From: Bradyrhizobium sp. NP1
GTDB lineage: Bacteria; Pseudomonadota; Alphaproteobacteria; Rhizobiales; Xanthobacteraceae
Reading direction: 5' to 3'
Length of the DNA stretch: 64,000 nt
NCBI RefSeq assembly: GCF_030378205.1
Contig: NZ_CP127385.1
Coordinates: forward strand, 434,001 to 498,000
The notes under the pieces were generated by a model, which was not told the origin of the DNA, searched no databases, and saw only the letters and a program-made list of their open reading frames with translations. Numbering within the stretch: the first letter of the stretch is position 1; each line of letters starts with the position of its first letter. This document shows positions 54,833-64,000 of the stretch, in pieces. Made by a program: the position numbers and the translations under genes.

Positions 54833-55465
54833 ATGGCCGAAAAAGCAGCCTCGCGTGGTGAGGTCTTCGTCGTCGACGATGATCCTGCGGTTCGCGACAC
54901 CCTATCCCTGGTGCTGAAGGCGGCGGGCTATGATGTGATTTGCTTTGCGGACGGCGCGGCGTTGCTCGCGGTGGCAAGGAGCCGAACCCCGGCCTGCATC
55001 CTGCTCGACGTGCACATTCCCGGCAAATCCGGTCTCGACATCCTGAAGGAACTGCACGGCGAGGAGTATCCGGCGCCGATCTTCATCATCTCCGGACAGG
55101 GCGACATCCCGATGGCGGTCAGCGCCATCAAGCACGGCGCGCTTGATTTCGTCGAGAAGCCGTTTCGCGGTAGCGAGATCGTGATGCGTCTCAATGAGGC
55201 GATCACCGCCTATCAGCGCCGCCAGCAGGAAGCCGCGATGCCGAAAGTCGCGTCGCTGCATTTTCCGGGACGCGAGCCGTTGACGCGGCGCGAGCGCGAG
55301 GTGCTGGAACAGTTCACCGCCGGCGCGTCGAACAAGGAAGCCGGCCGCCAGCTCGGCATCAGCCCGCGCACCATCGAGGACCACCGCGCCAACATCATGA
55401 AGAAGCTCGGCGCCCGCAACGCCGCCGACCTGATCCGAATCGTGATGACTGCCCAGCGCGCCTGA
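54833..55465 (+). CDS. FixJ-like two-component response regulator
   Basis: A 210-residue regulator. The receiver domain (residues 1-125) has VFVVDDDPAV, Asp in CILLDVHIPG, IISGQGD and VEKPF. The LuxR-type output domain (about 143-205) reads PLTRREREVLEQFTAGASNKE and GISPRTIEDHRANIMKKLGARNAADLI, close to the output domain of the gene at 48896. The start at 54833 has no strong ribosome-binding site (GGTGGCAC); in-frame starts further upstream read through palindrome site 5. It is a candidate for binding the CCGTA palindromes. Confidence 0.9.
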   Translation: MAEKAASRGEVFVVDDDPAVRDTLSLVLKAAGYDVICFADGAALLAVARSRTPACILLDVHIPGKSGLDILKELHGEEYPAPIFIISGQGDIPMAVSAIKHGALDFVEKPFRGSEIVMRLNEAITAYQRRQQEAAMPKVASLHFPGREPLTRREREVLEQFTAGASNKEAGRQLGISPRTIEDHRANIMKKLGARNAADLIRIVMTAQRA

Positions 55466-55478
55466 GGGCGCGTCGCGC

Positions 55479-55907
55479 TCACTCCGCGAACGGCCGCTTC
55501 GGCGCTTCGAGGCAGCCTTTGACCGCGGCAAGCAGATCCGCCGGCTTGAACGGCTTCGGCAGGCTTGCGATCGCCCCGAGCCGCGTCGCTATTTTCAGGA
55601 AATCGGGCGCCGTCGCCGGATCCCAGGACAGCGGCCGGCCGGATACCATCAGGATCGGAAGCTGCGGCCGGCGTTCGAGGATGTGGCGCATCGTCTCCAG
55701 CCCGTCCATTCCCGGCATGAAGATATCGAGGATGAGCAGGTCGAACGGCTCGGCCTCGCATAGCGCAAGGCCGCGCGATCCGTCGTCGGCCGCCACCACG
55801 CGATGGCCGGCACGCTCCAGCACGATCCGGATGGTGGCCTGCACCGCCGGCTCGTCGTCCACGATCAGGATATCCGCCAACGCCAATTTTCTCCGGGGTC
55901 GTCCCAT
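55479..55907 (-). CDS. Single-domain response regulator, paralogue of 50337 gene
   Basis: A 142-residue receiver. DILIVDDEPAV, phospho-accepting Asp in LLILDIFMPGMDG, MVSGRP, and Lys in LPKPFKP. The insert APDFLKIATRLGA, between the Ser and Lys, is shared with the protein at 50337. The start ATG 55907 lacks a clear ribosome-binding site; GGAG at 55890-55893 could instead serve TTG codons inside. It converges on the FixJ-like gene, 13 bases apart. Confidence 0.85.
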   Translation of the reverse strand: MGRPRRKLALADILIVDDEPAVQATIRIVLERAGHRVVAADDGSRGLALCEAEPFDLLILDIFMPGMDGLETMRHILERRPQLPILMVSGRPLSWDPATAPDFLKIATRLGAIASLPKPFKPADLLAAVKGCLEAPKRPFAE

Positions 55908-56180
55908 CGCCGGCAGGTTGCAGCATTGCACTGAAACCGGCGACGCGCGCAAGCGCGAACGCGTTCGACCATCGTCGCGTTGCCAAGTTCGCGGACTTTG
56001 CTTTCCTGTACAAGCTGCCGGGCAGACGCATGCCACCGCCGAGGGGTGCGCGATTTGGCTTCGATGGCGCCAGCTGCGAACGCTCGCGCTCCCCTCATGA
56101 TGCAGCGCACCAGGAGCCGCGCCTCACCCCGCACCGCCGGGCTTGCCCGCTTCCAACCCCTGTGGGATGACGCCTGCTAA

Positions 56181-56276
56181 AGCATGATCCGGAAAAGTGG
56201 GTACCGGTTTTCCGAAGAAGATCATGCTCAATAAAGAGCTAAAGTGTGATGGCGATTTGAAGCCATCGCGCTTTAG
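56181..56276. repeat. Interspersed repeat (AGCATGATC family), copy 2
   Basis: AGCATGATC (56181-56189) pairs with GATCATGCT (56220-56228); a second hairpin CTAAAGTGTGATGGC / GCCATCGCGCTTTAG lies at 56239-56276. It is the fuller copy of the element at 36916-37018. It fills the end of the gap between the response regulator gene and the IlvD/Edd gene; the bases 55908-56180 hold nothing else. Confidence 0.8.
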
Positions 56277-56286
56277 GCCCTCGACG

Positions 56287-58038
<1,752 letters not shown>

Positions 58039-58043
58039 CCGCC

Positions 58044-58117
58044 CGTCATTCCGGGGCGCGCGCAGCGCGAACCCGGAACCTCGAGATTCCGGGTTCGCTT
58101 CGCGCCCCGGAATGACA
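58044..58117. repeat. Interspersed palindromic repeat (CGTCATTCC...GGAATGAC)
   Basis: A 74-bp near-perfect palindrome: CGTCATTCCGGGGCGCG on the left and CGCGCCCCGGAATGAC on the right. It lies between the dehydratase and RraA-like genes. Related in form to the repeats at 12161 and 12806. Confidence 0.75.
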
Positions 58118-58131
58118 GCAGGATCAGCCAA

Positions 58132-58851
58132 ATGTCAAAACTCAGCGACGCCACCCGCAACAAACTGAAGACCGTGTCGACCGCGACGGTCGCGACCGCG
58201 CTCTACAAGCGCGGCTTCCGCATCCAGTGCATCCAGGATGTCCACCCCTTGAGTCCCGATCAACCGACCATGGTGGGGGAAGCCTTCACGCTGCGCTACA
58301 TGCCCGCGCGCGAAGACCTCAACAAGCTCGAGGTGTTCCGCGACCGGTCGCATCCGCAGCGCAAGGCGATCGAGGATTGCCCGCCCGGCGCGGTGCTGGT
58401 CATGGACAGCCGGAAAGATGCCCGCGCCGCTTCCGCCGGCGCGATCCTGGTGACGCGCTTGAAGCAGCGGGGCTGTGCCGGCGTCGTCACCGATGGCGGC
58501 TTTCGCGATGCGGCGGAGATCGCCAGGCTCGGCTTTCCCGCCTTTCACCATCGGCCGAGTGCGCCCACCAATCTGACGCTGCACCAGGCGATCGAGATCA
58601 ACTGCCCGATTGCTTGCGGCGACGCGCCGGTGTTTCCCGGCGACGTCATCCTCGGCGACAGCGATGGGGTGATCGTGATCCCCGCGCATCTCGCGGACGA
58701 GATCGCGGATGAGACCTTCGAGATGACGGCGTTCGAGGATTTCGTCACCGAGGAGGTGCGCAAGGGCCGCGGCATTTTCGGACTCTATCCCGCCACCGAC
58801 GAGCAGACGCTGAAGGATTTTGCCGAGTGGCGGAAGAAGATGGGAAGGTGA
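58132..58851 (+). CDS. RraA-like family protein (HMG/CHA aldolase-like)
   Basis: A 239-residue protein of the RraA/HMG aldolase fold. The catalytic-type loop GVVTDGGFRDAAEI, preceded by GAVLVMDSRKDARAASAGAI, is the G-D-x20-R-D pattern of 4-hydroxy-4-methyl-2-oxoglutarate aldolases, which make pyruvate. Bacterial RraA itself inhibits RNase E, but the gene next to a sugar-acid dehydratase suggests an aldolase or decarboxylase role here. ATG 58132. Convergent with the ptrB gene. Confidence 0.82.
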   Translation: MSKLSDATRNKLKTVSTATVATALYKRGFRIQCIQDVHPLSPDQPTMVGEAFTLRYMPAREDLNKLEVFRDRSHPQRKAIEDCPPGAVLVMDSRKDARAASAGAILVTRLKQRGCAGVVTDGGFRDAAEIARLGFPAFHHRPSAPTNLTLHQAIEINCPIACGDAPVFPGDVILGDSDGVIVIPAHLADEIADETFEMTAFEDFVTEEVRKGRGIFGLYPATDEQTLKDFAEWRKKMGR

Positions 58852-58862
58852 TACTTACTTCA

Positions 58863-58886
58863 CCTCTCCCCGCGTGCGGGGAGAGG
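58863..58886. terminator. Perfect hairpin between convergent genes
   Basis: CCTCTCCCCGC and GCGGGGAGAGG form an 11-bp stem with a two-base centre. It lies between the stops of the RraA-like gene (58851) and ptrB (58893). No T-run is present; it may work as a shared end signal or be a common interspersed repeat. Confidence 0.5.
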
Positions 58887-58892
58887 GAGAAC

Positions 58893-61004
58893 TCACACCT
58901 CGCCCCGTTCCGCCATCCCGACCGCCCACAGCGCAAACGCATAGACGATCGCGACCTCGTCGAGCCGGTCGAACCGCCCCGACGCGCCGCCATGGCCCGC
59001 GCCCATGTTGGTGCGCAGCGCGACCGGGCCGCCGCCGGTCATGGTGGCGCGCAGCCGCGCGATCCATTTCGCCGGCTCCCAATAGGTGACGCGCGGATCG
59101 GCGAGCCCGCCCATCGCGAGGATGGCCGGGTAGCTTTTGGCCGCGACATTGTCGTAGGGCGAGTAGGAGAGGATGGTGCGGAAATCCTTCTCGCTCTGGA
59201 TCGGATTGCCCCACTCCGGCCATTCCGGTGGCGTCAGCGGCAGCGAATCGTCCAGCATGGTGTTGAGCACGTCGACGAACGGCACTTCGGCGACGATGCC
59301 GCCGAACAACTCGCCCGCCCGGTTGGCGACTGCGCCCATCAGCATGCCGCCGGCGCTGCCGCCATGGGCGACGAGGCGCTTTTCGCTGGTATAGCCGGCA
59401 TCGATCAGCGCACGGGCGCAGGCCGCGAAATCATCGAAGGTGTTGGTCTTCTTGTCGCGCTTGCCGTCGAGATACCAGCCCCAGCCCTTGTCGGTGCCGC
59501 CCCTGACATGCGCGATGGCGTAGGTGAAGCCGCGATCGACCAGCGACAGGCGGTTGGCGTTGAAGGACGCCGGCATCGCGACGCCATAGGAGCCGTAGCC
59601 ATAGAGCAGCAGCGGCGCCTTGCCGTCGCGCGTGAAGTCGCGCCGGTGCAACAGCGAGACCGGCACCTCGGCGCCGTCATGGGACTTCGCCATGATCCGC
59701 GTGGTGACGTAGTCGGAAGGGTTGTGTCCGGAAGGGATCTCCTGCCGCTTGCGCAAGGTACGCGTGCGCTTGGCCATGTCGTAGTCGTAGACTTCGAGCG
59801 GCGTCGTCATCGAGGAATAGGAGAAGCGCAAATTCGTCGTCTCGAATTCGTAGGAGCCGAGCGTATCGAGCGAATAGGCGGCCTCGTCAAAGGCGATGGC
59901 GTGCTCCTCGCCCGTCCTGAGATCGCGGATGACGATGGAGGGCAGCGCATTGGCGCGCTCCAGCCGCACCATGTATCCCGAATAGAGGTCGTGATCGATC
60001 ACATAGATGCCGGGGCGATAGGGAATCAGGTCGCGCCAGTTCTTGCGTTCGGGCGAGCGAAGCGGCGCGGTGACGATCTTGAAATCGATCGCGTTGTCGG
60101 CATTGGTGAGGATGAACAGCTCTTCGCCGCGGTCGGCGATTGCATATTGCACGCCGGTCTCGCGCGGCGCGATCAGCCGCGGCGGTGCGTCGGGATTTTC
60201 GAGATCGATGATGCGCTGCTCCGATGTCTCGTGGTCGCCGCCGGCGATCACGCAGAAGCGGCCGCTGGTCGACTCATGCAGATGGGTGAACCAGCCGGGG
60301 TCCTTTTCCTCGTAGACGAGGATGTCGTCCGATTGCAGCGTGGCGAGGCGATGGCGCCAGACCTGCATCGGGCGGTGGTTGTCGTCGAGCTTGACATAGA
60401 AGAAGCTCTTGCAGTCCGCGCTCCACACCACGCCTCCGTCGGTTTCCTCGACGAGGTCGTCGTGGTCCTTCTTGCCCTCCCAGTCGCGCACGCGGATCGA
60501 GAAATATTCCGAGCCCTTGGTGTCGGCGCTCCAGGCCACGAGGCGATGATCCGGCGAATGGCGGCTGCCGCCGAACTTGAAATAGTCGTGGCCTTTCGCA
60601 AGCTCGTCGCCGTCGAGCGCGATGGTCGCCTCGCCGCCGTCGCGCGGCATGCGCGCAAACAGCTCGTGCTGGCCGCCCTCGCGGAATTTGCGGAAATAGG
60701 CGAACGGGCCATCCGGCGATGGCACGCTGGAATCGTCCTCCTTGATGCGGCCGCGCATTTCCGCAACCAGCTTCTTCTGCAGGGCAGCGGTATGGCCGAG
60801 CAGGCCTTCGGTAAAGGCGTTCTCGGCCTCCAGGTATTTGCGGATGTCGGGATCGAGCACCGCGGGATCGTGCAGAACCTCCTGCCAGTTCGGGTCCTTC
60901 AGCCAGGCGTAATCATCCGTGATCGTGATGCCGTGGCGGCTGAAGGAATGCGGCCGGCGCGGCGCGACGGGTACCGGGGTCTGTTTTTGCAGGGTTTCTG
61001 TCAC
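58893..61004 (-). CDS. ptrB: Oligopeptidase B (S9 family)
   Basis: A cytoplasmic serine peptidase that cuts short peptides after Arg or Lys. The 703 residues have an N-terminal beta-propeller (about 70-420, with YAWLKDPNWQEVL and SPDHRLVAWSADTKGSEY) and a C-terminal alpha/beta hydrolase domain with the catalytic Ser in AHGGSAGGMLMG and the closing His in MGAGHGGASGRF. YGYGSYG and RGGTDKGWGWY are hallmarks of the family. Length matches. It lies downstream of the iron-type permease gene, 87 bases apart. Confidence 0.95.
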   Translation of the reverse strand: MTETLQKQTPVPVAPRRPHSFSRHGITITDDYAWLKDPNWQEVLHDPAVLDPDIRKYLEAENAFTEGLLGHTAALQKKLVAEMRGRIKEDDSSVPSPDGPFAYFRKFREGGQHELFARMPRDGGEATIALDGDELAKGHDYFKFGGSRHSPDHRLVAWSADTKGSEYFSIRVRDWEGKKDHDDLVEETDGGVVWSADCKSFFYVKLDDNHRPMQVWRHRLATLQSDDILVYEEKDPGWFTHLHESTSGRFCVIAGGDHETSEQRIIDLENPDAPPRLIAPRETGVQYAIADRGEELFILTNADNAIDFKIVTAPLRSPERKNWRDLIPYRPGIYVIDHDLYSGYMVRLERANALPSIVIRDLRTGEEHAIAFDEAAYSLDTLGSYEFETTNLRFSYSSMTTPLEVYDYDMAKRTRTLRKRQEIPSGHNPSDYVTTRIMAKSHDGAEVPVSLLHRRDFTRDGKAPLLLYGYGSYGVAMPASFNANRLSLVDRGFTYAIAHVRGGTDKGWGWYLDGKRDKKTNTFDDFAACARALIDAGYTSEKRLVAHGGSAGGMLMGAVANRAGELFGGIVAEVPFVDVLNTMLDDSLPLTPPEWPEWGNPIQSEKDFRTILSYSPYDNVAAKSYPAILAMGGLADPRVTYWEPAKWIARLRATMTGGGPVALRTNMGAGHGGASGRFDRLDEVAIVYAFALWAVGMAERGEV

Positions 61005-61090
61005 GTTGGTTCTCGTCTTTTCCCGCTTGCTCTCAGCCGGCCTGATATGGGCTCAAACCGCGGAAATTGCCAGAGCGCGGGGCGGGCGGG

Positions 61091-62815
61091 TCAGTTGTTC
61101 CGCAGTCGCGCACCCGCATTGGCGCCGAACATCGGAATGCGGTTCACCGCCAGCACCACCACGAAGGTGATCACCAGCATGGCGATGCCGAGCACGGCGA
61201 TGGCGGCGAGGTCGCCGCTTTCGTTGAGATCGTAGATCAGGACCGAGATCACCTTGGTCTGCGAGGTGAACAGCACGATTGCGGCGGACAGCTCGCGCAT
61301 CACGCCGATGAAGATGAAGCACCAGGTCGCGATCACGCCGGTGCGCAGCAGCGGCGCGGTGATCTGCACCAGCGAGCGCAGCCGGGTGGCGCCGAGGATG
61401 CGGCTTGCGTCTTCCAGCTCGGGGTGGATGGTCGTGAACGCCGCCTGCAATTGCTGATAGGCGGAGGGCAGGTTGATGGTGAGGAACGCGATCAGGAGGA
61501 TCCACAGCGTGCCGTAGAGCACGAAGGGTGGCCGCGTGTAGCTTAGGAACAGTCCGACGCCGAGCACGATGCCGGGCACGGCGACGGGTGCGGTGGCGAG
61601 GAAGCCGAGCGCGCGCCAGCCGGCAATCACACGCCGCGTCGTCACATAGGCAATGATGAGCGCGAGCGCCGTGCCGATGGTCGCGGTCGCGGCGCCCAGG
61701 ATCACGGTGTTCTTCAGTGCCAGCCCGGTCGACGACAATTCGGTGAAGACGAAGACGATGTTGTGCAGGGTCAGTGTCGAAGGCGTCGCGAGCGTGGTGG
61801 CGTTCGGCGAGAACGCGGCGTTGAGCAGCGCGAAATAGGGCAGGAACACCGGGCTGAGCAGCAGCAGGAGGCAGAACGCCAGCGCGGCCCACCGCCACGC
61901 CTTCAACTCGACGCGGCGGGGCGCGCCATATTTGCCGCCGACCACCGAGTAGCCGCGGCGTCCGAGGATGAATTTCTGCGCCTGCAGGAGCAGGATGGTG
62001 AGGAGCAGCAGCGGCACCGCGGCGGCCGCGGCCAGCTCCAGCTTCGGCGGATACTGGAACAGGCTCCAGATCTTCGTGGTCATGGTGTGGAAGCCGGCCG
62101 GCAGCGCCAGGATCGCCGGCGAGCCGAACAGCGTCATCGCCTGCAGGAAGGCGATCAGCGCACCCGCCACCAGCGCCGGCAACGCCAGCGGAATGGTCAC
62201 GCGCCGCGCCGTGGTCCAAGCCTTGCCGCCGAGGATCGCGGAAGCGTCCTCCAGTTCGCCCGGCATGGTGTCGAGCGCGTTCGCAACCAGCACGAACACA
62301 AAAGGAAAGGTGTAGCAGGAGATCACGAAGACGATCCCCGCCATCGAATAGATGTTGAAGAGATAGGTGTCGGACTCCGCGCCCGTCAGCGTCCGGTAGA
62401 GCTGATTGAGCAGGCCCGAGTTCGGTGCGGCGAGCAGCTCCCAGGCGACCGCGCCGAGGAAGGGCGGCGTCACGAAGGAAGCCGTCACCAGCGCACGGAT
62501 GATCTGCCGCCCGGGCATGTCGGTGCGCGACACCAGCCAGCTGAGGGGAGCAGCGACCACGCAGCAGATCACGGCCGAGCTCACGGCGATGATCGCGGTC
62601 GTTGCCAGCGGATCGAGGAAGTCGGGATCGGTGAACAGCGTGACGAAGTTTTGCAGCGTGAAGTGCCGCGCCTTGTCGGTGAGGCTGAACACGCCCAGCC
62701 ACGACATGGGTAGCGCAATCAGGATGATCAGGCAGGCGGCCACCAGCCAAAGCACCGGCTTTGTGAAGTCGATGCGGGGTTTTGCAGGCCGCTCTGTTAT
62801 CTGGATTGTTGTCAT
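61091..62815 (-). CDS. Iron-type ABC transporter permease (two fused permease domains)
   Basis: A 574-residue inner-membrane protein with about 12 hydrophobic helices. Two BPD-type permease domains are fused in tandem, each with an EAA-like loop: ELEDASAILGGKAWTTARRV and ELEDASRILGATRLRSLVQI. Such fused permeases serve FbpABC-like iron(III) and aminoethylphosphonate importers. The binding protein gene lies upstream. An ATPase gene is not in the window, so either it lies beyond the right edge or a distant ATPase is shared. The start at 62815 follows GAAGGCGACGAG. Confidence 0.92.
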   Translation of the reverse strand: MTTIQITERPAKPRIDFTKPVLWLVAACLIILIALPMSWLGVFSLTDKARHFTLQNFVTLFTDPDFLDPLATTAIIAVSSAVICCVVAAPLSWLVSRTDMPGRQIIRALVTASFVTPPFLGAVAWELLAAPNSGLLNQLYRTLTGAESDTYLFNIYSMAGIVFVISCYTFPFVFVLVANALDTMPGELEDASAILGGKAWTTARRVTIPLALPALVAGALIAFLQAMTLFGSPAILALPAGFHTMTTKIWSLFQYPPKLELAAAAAVPLLLLTILLLQAQKFILGRRGYSVVGGKYGAPRRVELKAWRWAALAFCLLLLLSPVFLPYFALLNAAFSPNATTLATPSTLTLHNIVFVFTELSSTGLALKNTVILGAATATIGTALALIIAYVTTRRVIAGWRALGFLATAPVAVPGIVLGVGLFLSYTRPPFVLYGTLWILLIAFLTINLPSAYQQLQAAFTTIHPELEDASRILGATRLRSLVQITAPLLRTGVIATWCFIFIGVMRELSAAIVLFTSQTKVISVLIYDLNESGDLAAIAVLGIAMLVITFVVVLAVNRIPMFGANAGARLRNN

Positions 62816-62853
62816 CTCGTCGCCTTCGATCCAGAGCTCGCGCAATGTCTCTG

Positions 62854-62951
62854 ACTCCCTCCCCCTGAAAGGGGGAGGGGGGCAGCCGAGACGATACACG
62901 GTGACCCCCTCCCGTCGCTTTGCGACGACCTCCCCCTTTCAGGGGGAAGTT
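62854..62951. repeat. Interspersed repeat (CTCCCCCT...GGGGGA), two opposed arms
   Basis: CCCTCCCCCTGAAAGGGGGAGGG forms one hairpin (62857-62879), and CCTCCCCCTTTCAGGGGG a matching arm near 62929-62946. Between them are GGCAGCCGAGACGATACACGG and CCCTCCCGTCGCTTTGCGACG. It separates the permease and binding-protein genes and may lower permease expression relative to the binding protein. Confidence 0.65.
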
Positions 62952-62984
62952 AAGAACGTCCGGTCGCACGGCTGTCTACATTCC

Positions 62985-64000
62985 TCACACCCGAAACAGC
63001 TTCGCATAACGCGCCTTGATCTCCTCGGCGGCAGCCTCGACGCCTGCCGGGTCCTCCTGCATCAGCTTGATGTCGGAAAGCTTGCGCCGGCCGGGCTTCG
63101 AGGTGACCTGCGCATGGACGGAATATTGCGCGGTGAAGTCGGTGAGGAACTGCTGGGTTTCGCGCGTGTGCAGCCAGGCCTGCAGCAGCCGCGCGGCGCT
63201 CGGATGCGGCGCGGAGGCAAAGACGCCTGTCGGTCCCGAGACGGTCGGCGTGCCCTCCGTCGGATAGACCGGCTCGACCGGCTGGCCTGCTTCCTTCAGC
63301 AGCACGACATTATATTCATTGCCGTCGGCCATGACGCCGCGCTCGCCGAGCGCGAGCTTTTTCGGCGGATCGGTCGAGGACTGCACCTGCATCACGCGCT
63401 GTTTCGCCAGCTTCTCGTAATAGCCCCAGCCGAGCGCCCTTATCGTCTGGAAGGTCGCGGTCATGATGGTGCCGCTATAGGCGGGATGGCCCTTCACCAT
63501 CTTGCCTGCCCATTTGGGATCGAGCAGGTCGGCGAAGCTCTTCGGCGCCTCCTCCGGCTTCACGAGGCTGGTGTTGTAGGCGATCGAGGACAGCCATATC
63601 CTCGTGGTCGCGAACATGCCGTCGGCGTCGCGATAGTTGTCGGCAAAGAATTTCGCGACGTCCTCCGGGACGAACGGCGCGAGCCATCCGCTCTTCTTCC
63701 ACGGAATGAAGTGCGAGGCGTCGGCGCTGTTGACGACGTCGGCGGCGTGGATGTCGGAGGCAAATTCCTGCGCGATGCGCTGGAACAGCCGCTCGGAGCC
63801 GGCACGCTCGATCTGCACGGCGACGCCGGGATAGGCCGCCTCGAACGCCTTGCCGAGCTTCTCGCCGATCGGCAGGTCCATCGCCGAGTAGAGCACGACC
63901 CGGCCTTCCTTCTTCGCGGCCTCGACAAGCTCCGGCGTGATCGCGACCGGCGGCGGCGCCTCTGCGCGCGCAGGTTCGGCGAACACGGTGCCGAGCGCGA
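62985..64000 (-). CDS. Iron-type ABC transporter substrate-binding protein, N terminus beyond window
   Basis: A periplasmic binding protein (extracellular solute-binding family 1/FbpA-like). At least 338 residues are present. The frame is open to the right edge, and the outermost residues ALGTVFAEPARA are the end of a signal peptide, so the GTG at 63986 is not the true start. Key phrases: VVLYSAMDLPIGEKLGKAFE, GSERLFQRIAQEF, GTIMTATFQTIRALGWGYY. The likely ligand is iron(III) or another small anionic ion. The permease gene follows after the interspersed repeat. Confidence 0.9.
   Translation of the reverse strand, partial: ALGTVFAEPARAEAPPPVAITPELVEAAKKEGRVVLYSAMDLPIGEKLGKAFEAAYPGVAVQIERAGSERLFQRIAQEFASDIHAADVVNSADASHFIPWKKSGWLAPFVPEDVAKFFADNYRDADGMFATTRIWLSSIAYNTSLVKPEEAPKSFADLLDPKWAGKMVKGHPAYSGTIMTATFQTIRALGWGYYEKLAKQRVMQVQSSTDPPKKLALGERGVMADGNEYNVVLLKEAGQPVEPVYPTEGTPTVSGPTGVFASAPHPSAARLLQAWLHTRETQQFLTDFTAQYSVHAQVTSKPGRRKLSDIKLMQEDPAGVEAAAEEIKARYAKLFRV

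Noticed and set aside
56197..56286. Longer start for the IlvD/Edd gene
   Set aside because: The sequence belongs to the AGCATGATC repeat.

Overview
The window is GC-rich alphaproteobacterial chromosome and looks like Bradyrhizobium or a close Hyphomicrobiales relative. The signs are the rppH-ctpA-envC-rlmH-rsfS-nadD-proA-proB-obgE-rpmA-rplU gene order, an alphaproteobacterial-type flagellin, several LysR and Tat-exported proteins, and intergenic palindromic repeats that read as GHD/PGHDG or start with AGCATGATC. No phage, insertion sequence or CRISPR array was seen.

Layout. (1) 1-15.5 kb, mostly minus strand, is a housekeeping block: RNA 5' pyrophosphohydrolase, polysaccharide deacetylase-like protein, C-terminal protease and its EnvC-like partner (overlapping start and stop), RlmH, RsfS, NadD, ProA, ProB, ObgE, then L27 and L21. 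A few accessory genes are interspersed (ABC-type binding protein, MaoC-like, DMT exporter, GNAT). (2) At 15.8 kb is a ROK-family protein whose motifs are in circularly permuted order. (3) 16.9-22.9 kb holds an HxlR regulator divergent from a five-gene catabolic operon (DsbA-like isomerase, acyl-CoA synthetase, SDR, nitronate monooxygenase, iron alcohol dehydrogenase/maleylacetate reductase). Two near-identical 17-bp operators sit on the two opposing promoters. (4) tRNA-Ser(CGA) is at 24.15 kb, followed by a LysR gene and a transport operon (unknown protein, NTF2-like, DUF485, sodium/solute symporter). (5) 28.9-34.4 kb, minus strand, runs from an MdcA-type CoA transferase and malonyl-CoA decarboxylase into a hydrolase, OsmC, tautomerase and azoreductase. 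A LysR gene diverges from mdcA. (6) 35.7-47 kb is accessory: YXWGXW protein, UBP zinc finger, DUF417 membrane protein, large exported protein of unknown function, DUF4142 protein, porin, two LysR genes each next to a divergent target, and a THI5-like binding protein.

(7) 47.5-55.9 kb is a signalling and motility cluster: unknown 406-residue protein, LuxR-type protein with a kinase-like helical N terminus, response regulators, flagellin, CheY, CheR, PilZ and a FixJ-like regulator. A palindrome CCGTA-N4-TACGG occurs four times exactly and once with one mismatch, always upstream of genes of this cluster. Upstream of three unknown minus-strand genes it lies 61-63 nt from the start codon. This looks like a local regulon and is the strongest candidate for an undescribed system here. 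(8) 56.3-64 kb carries an IlvD/Edd dehydratase with an RraA-like protein, oligopeptidase B, and the permease and binding protein of an iron-type ABC importer that runs off the right edge.

Function calls rest on motifs and protein similarity read by eye. No database search was run.
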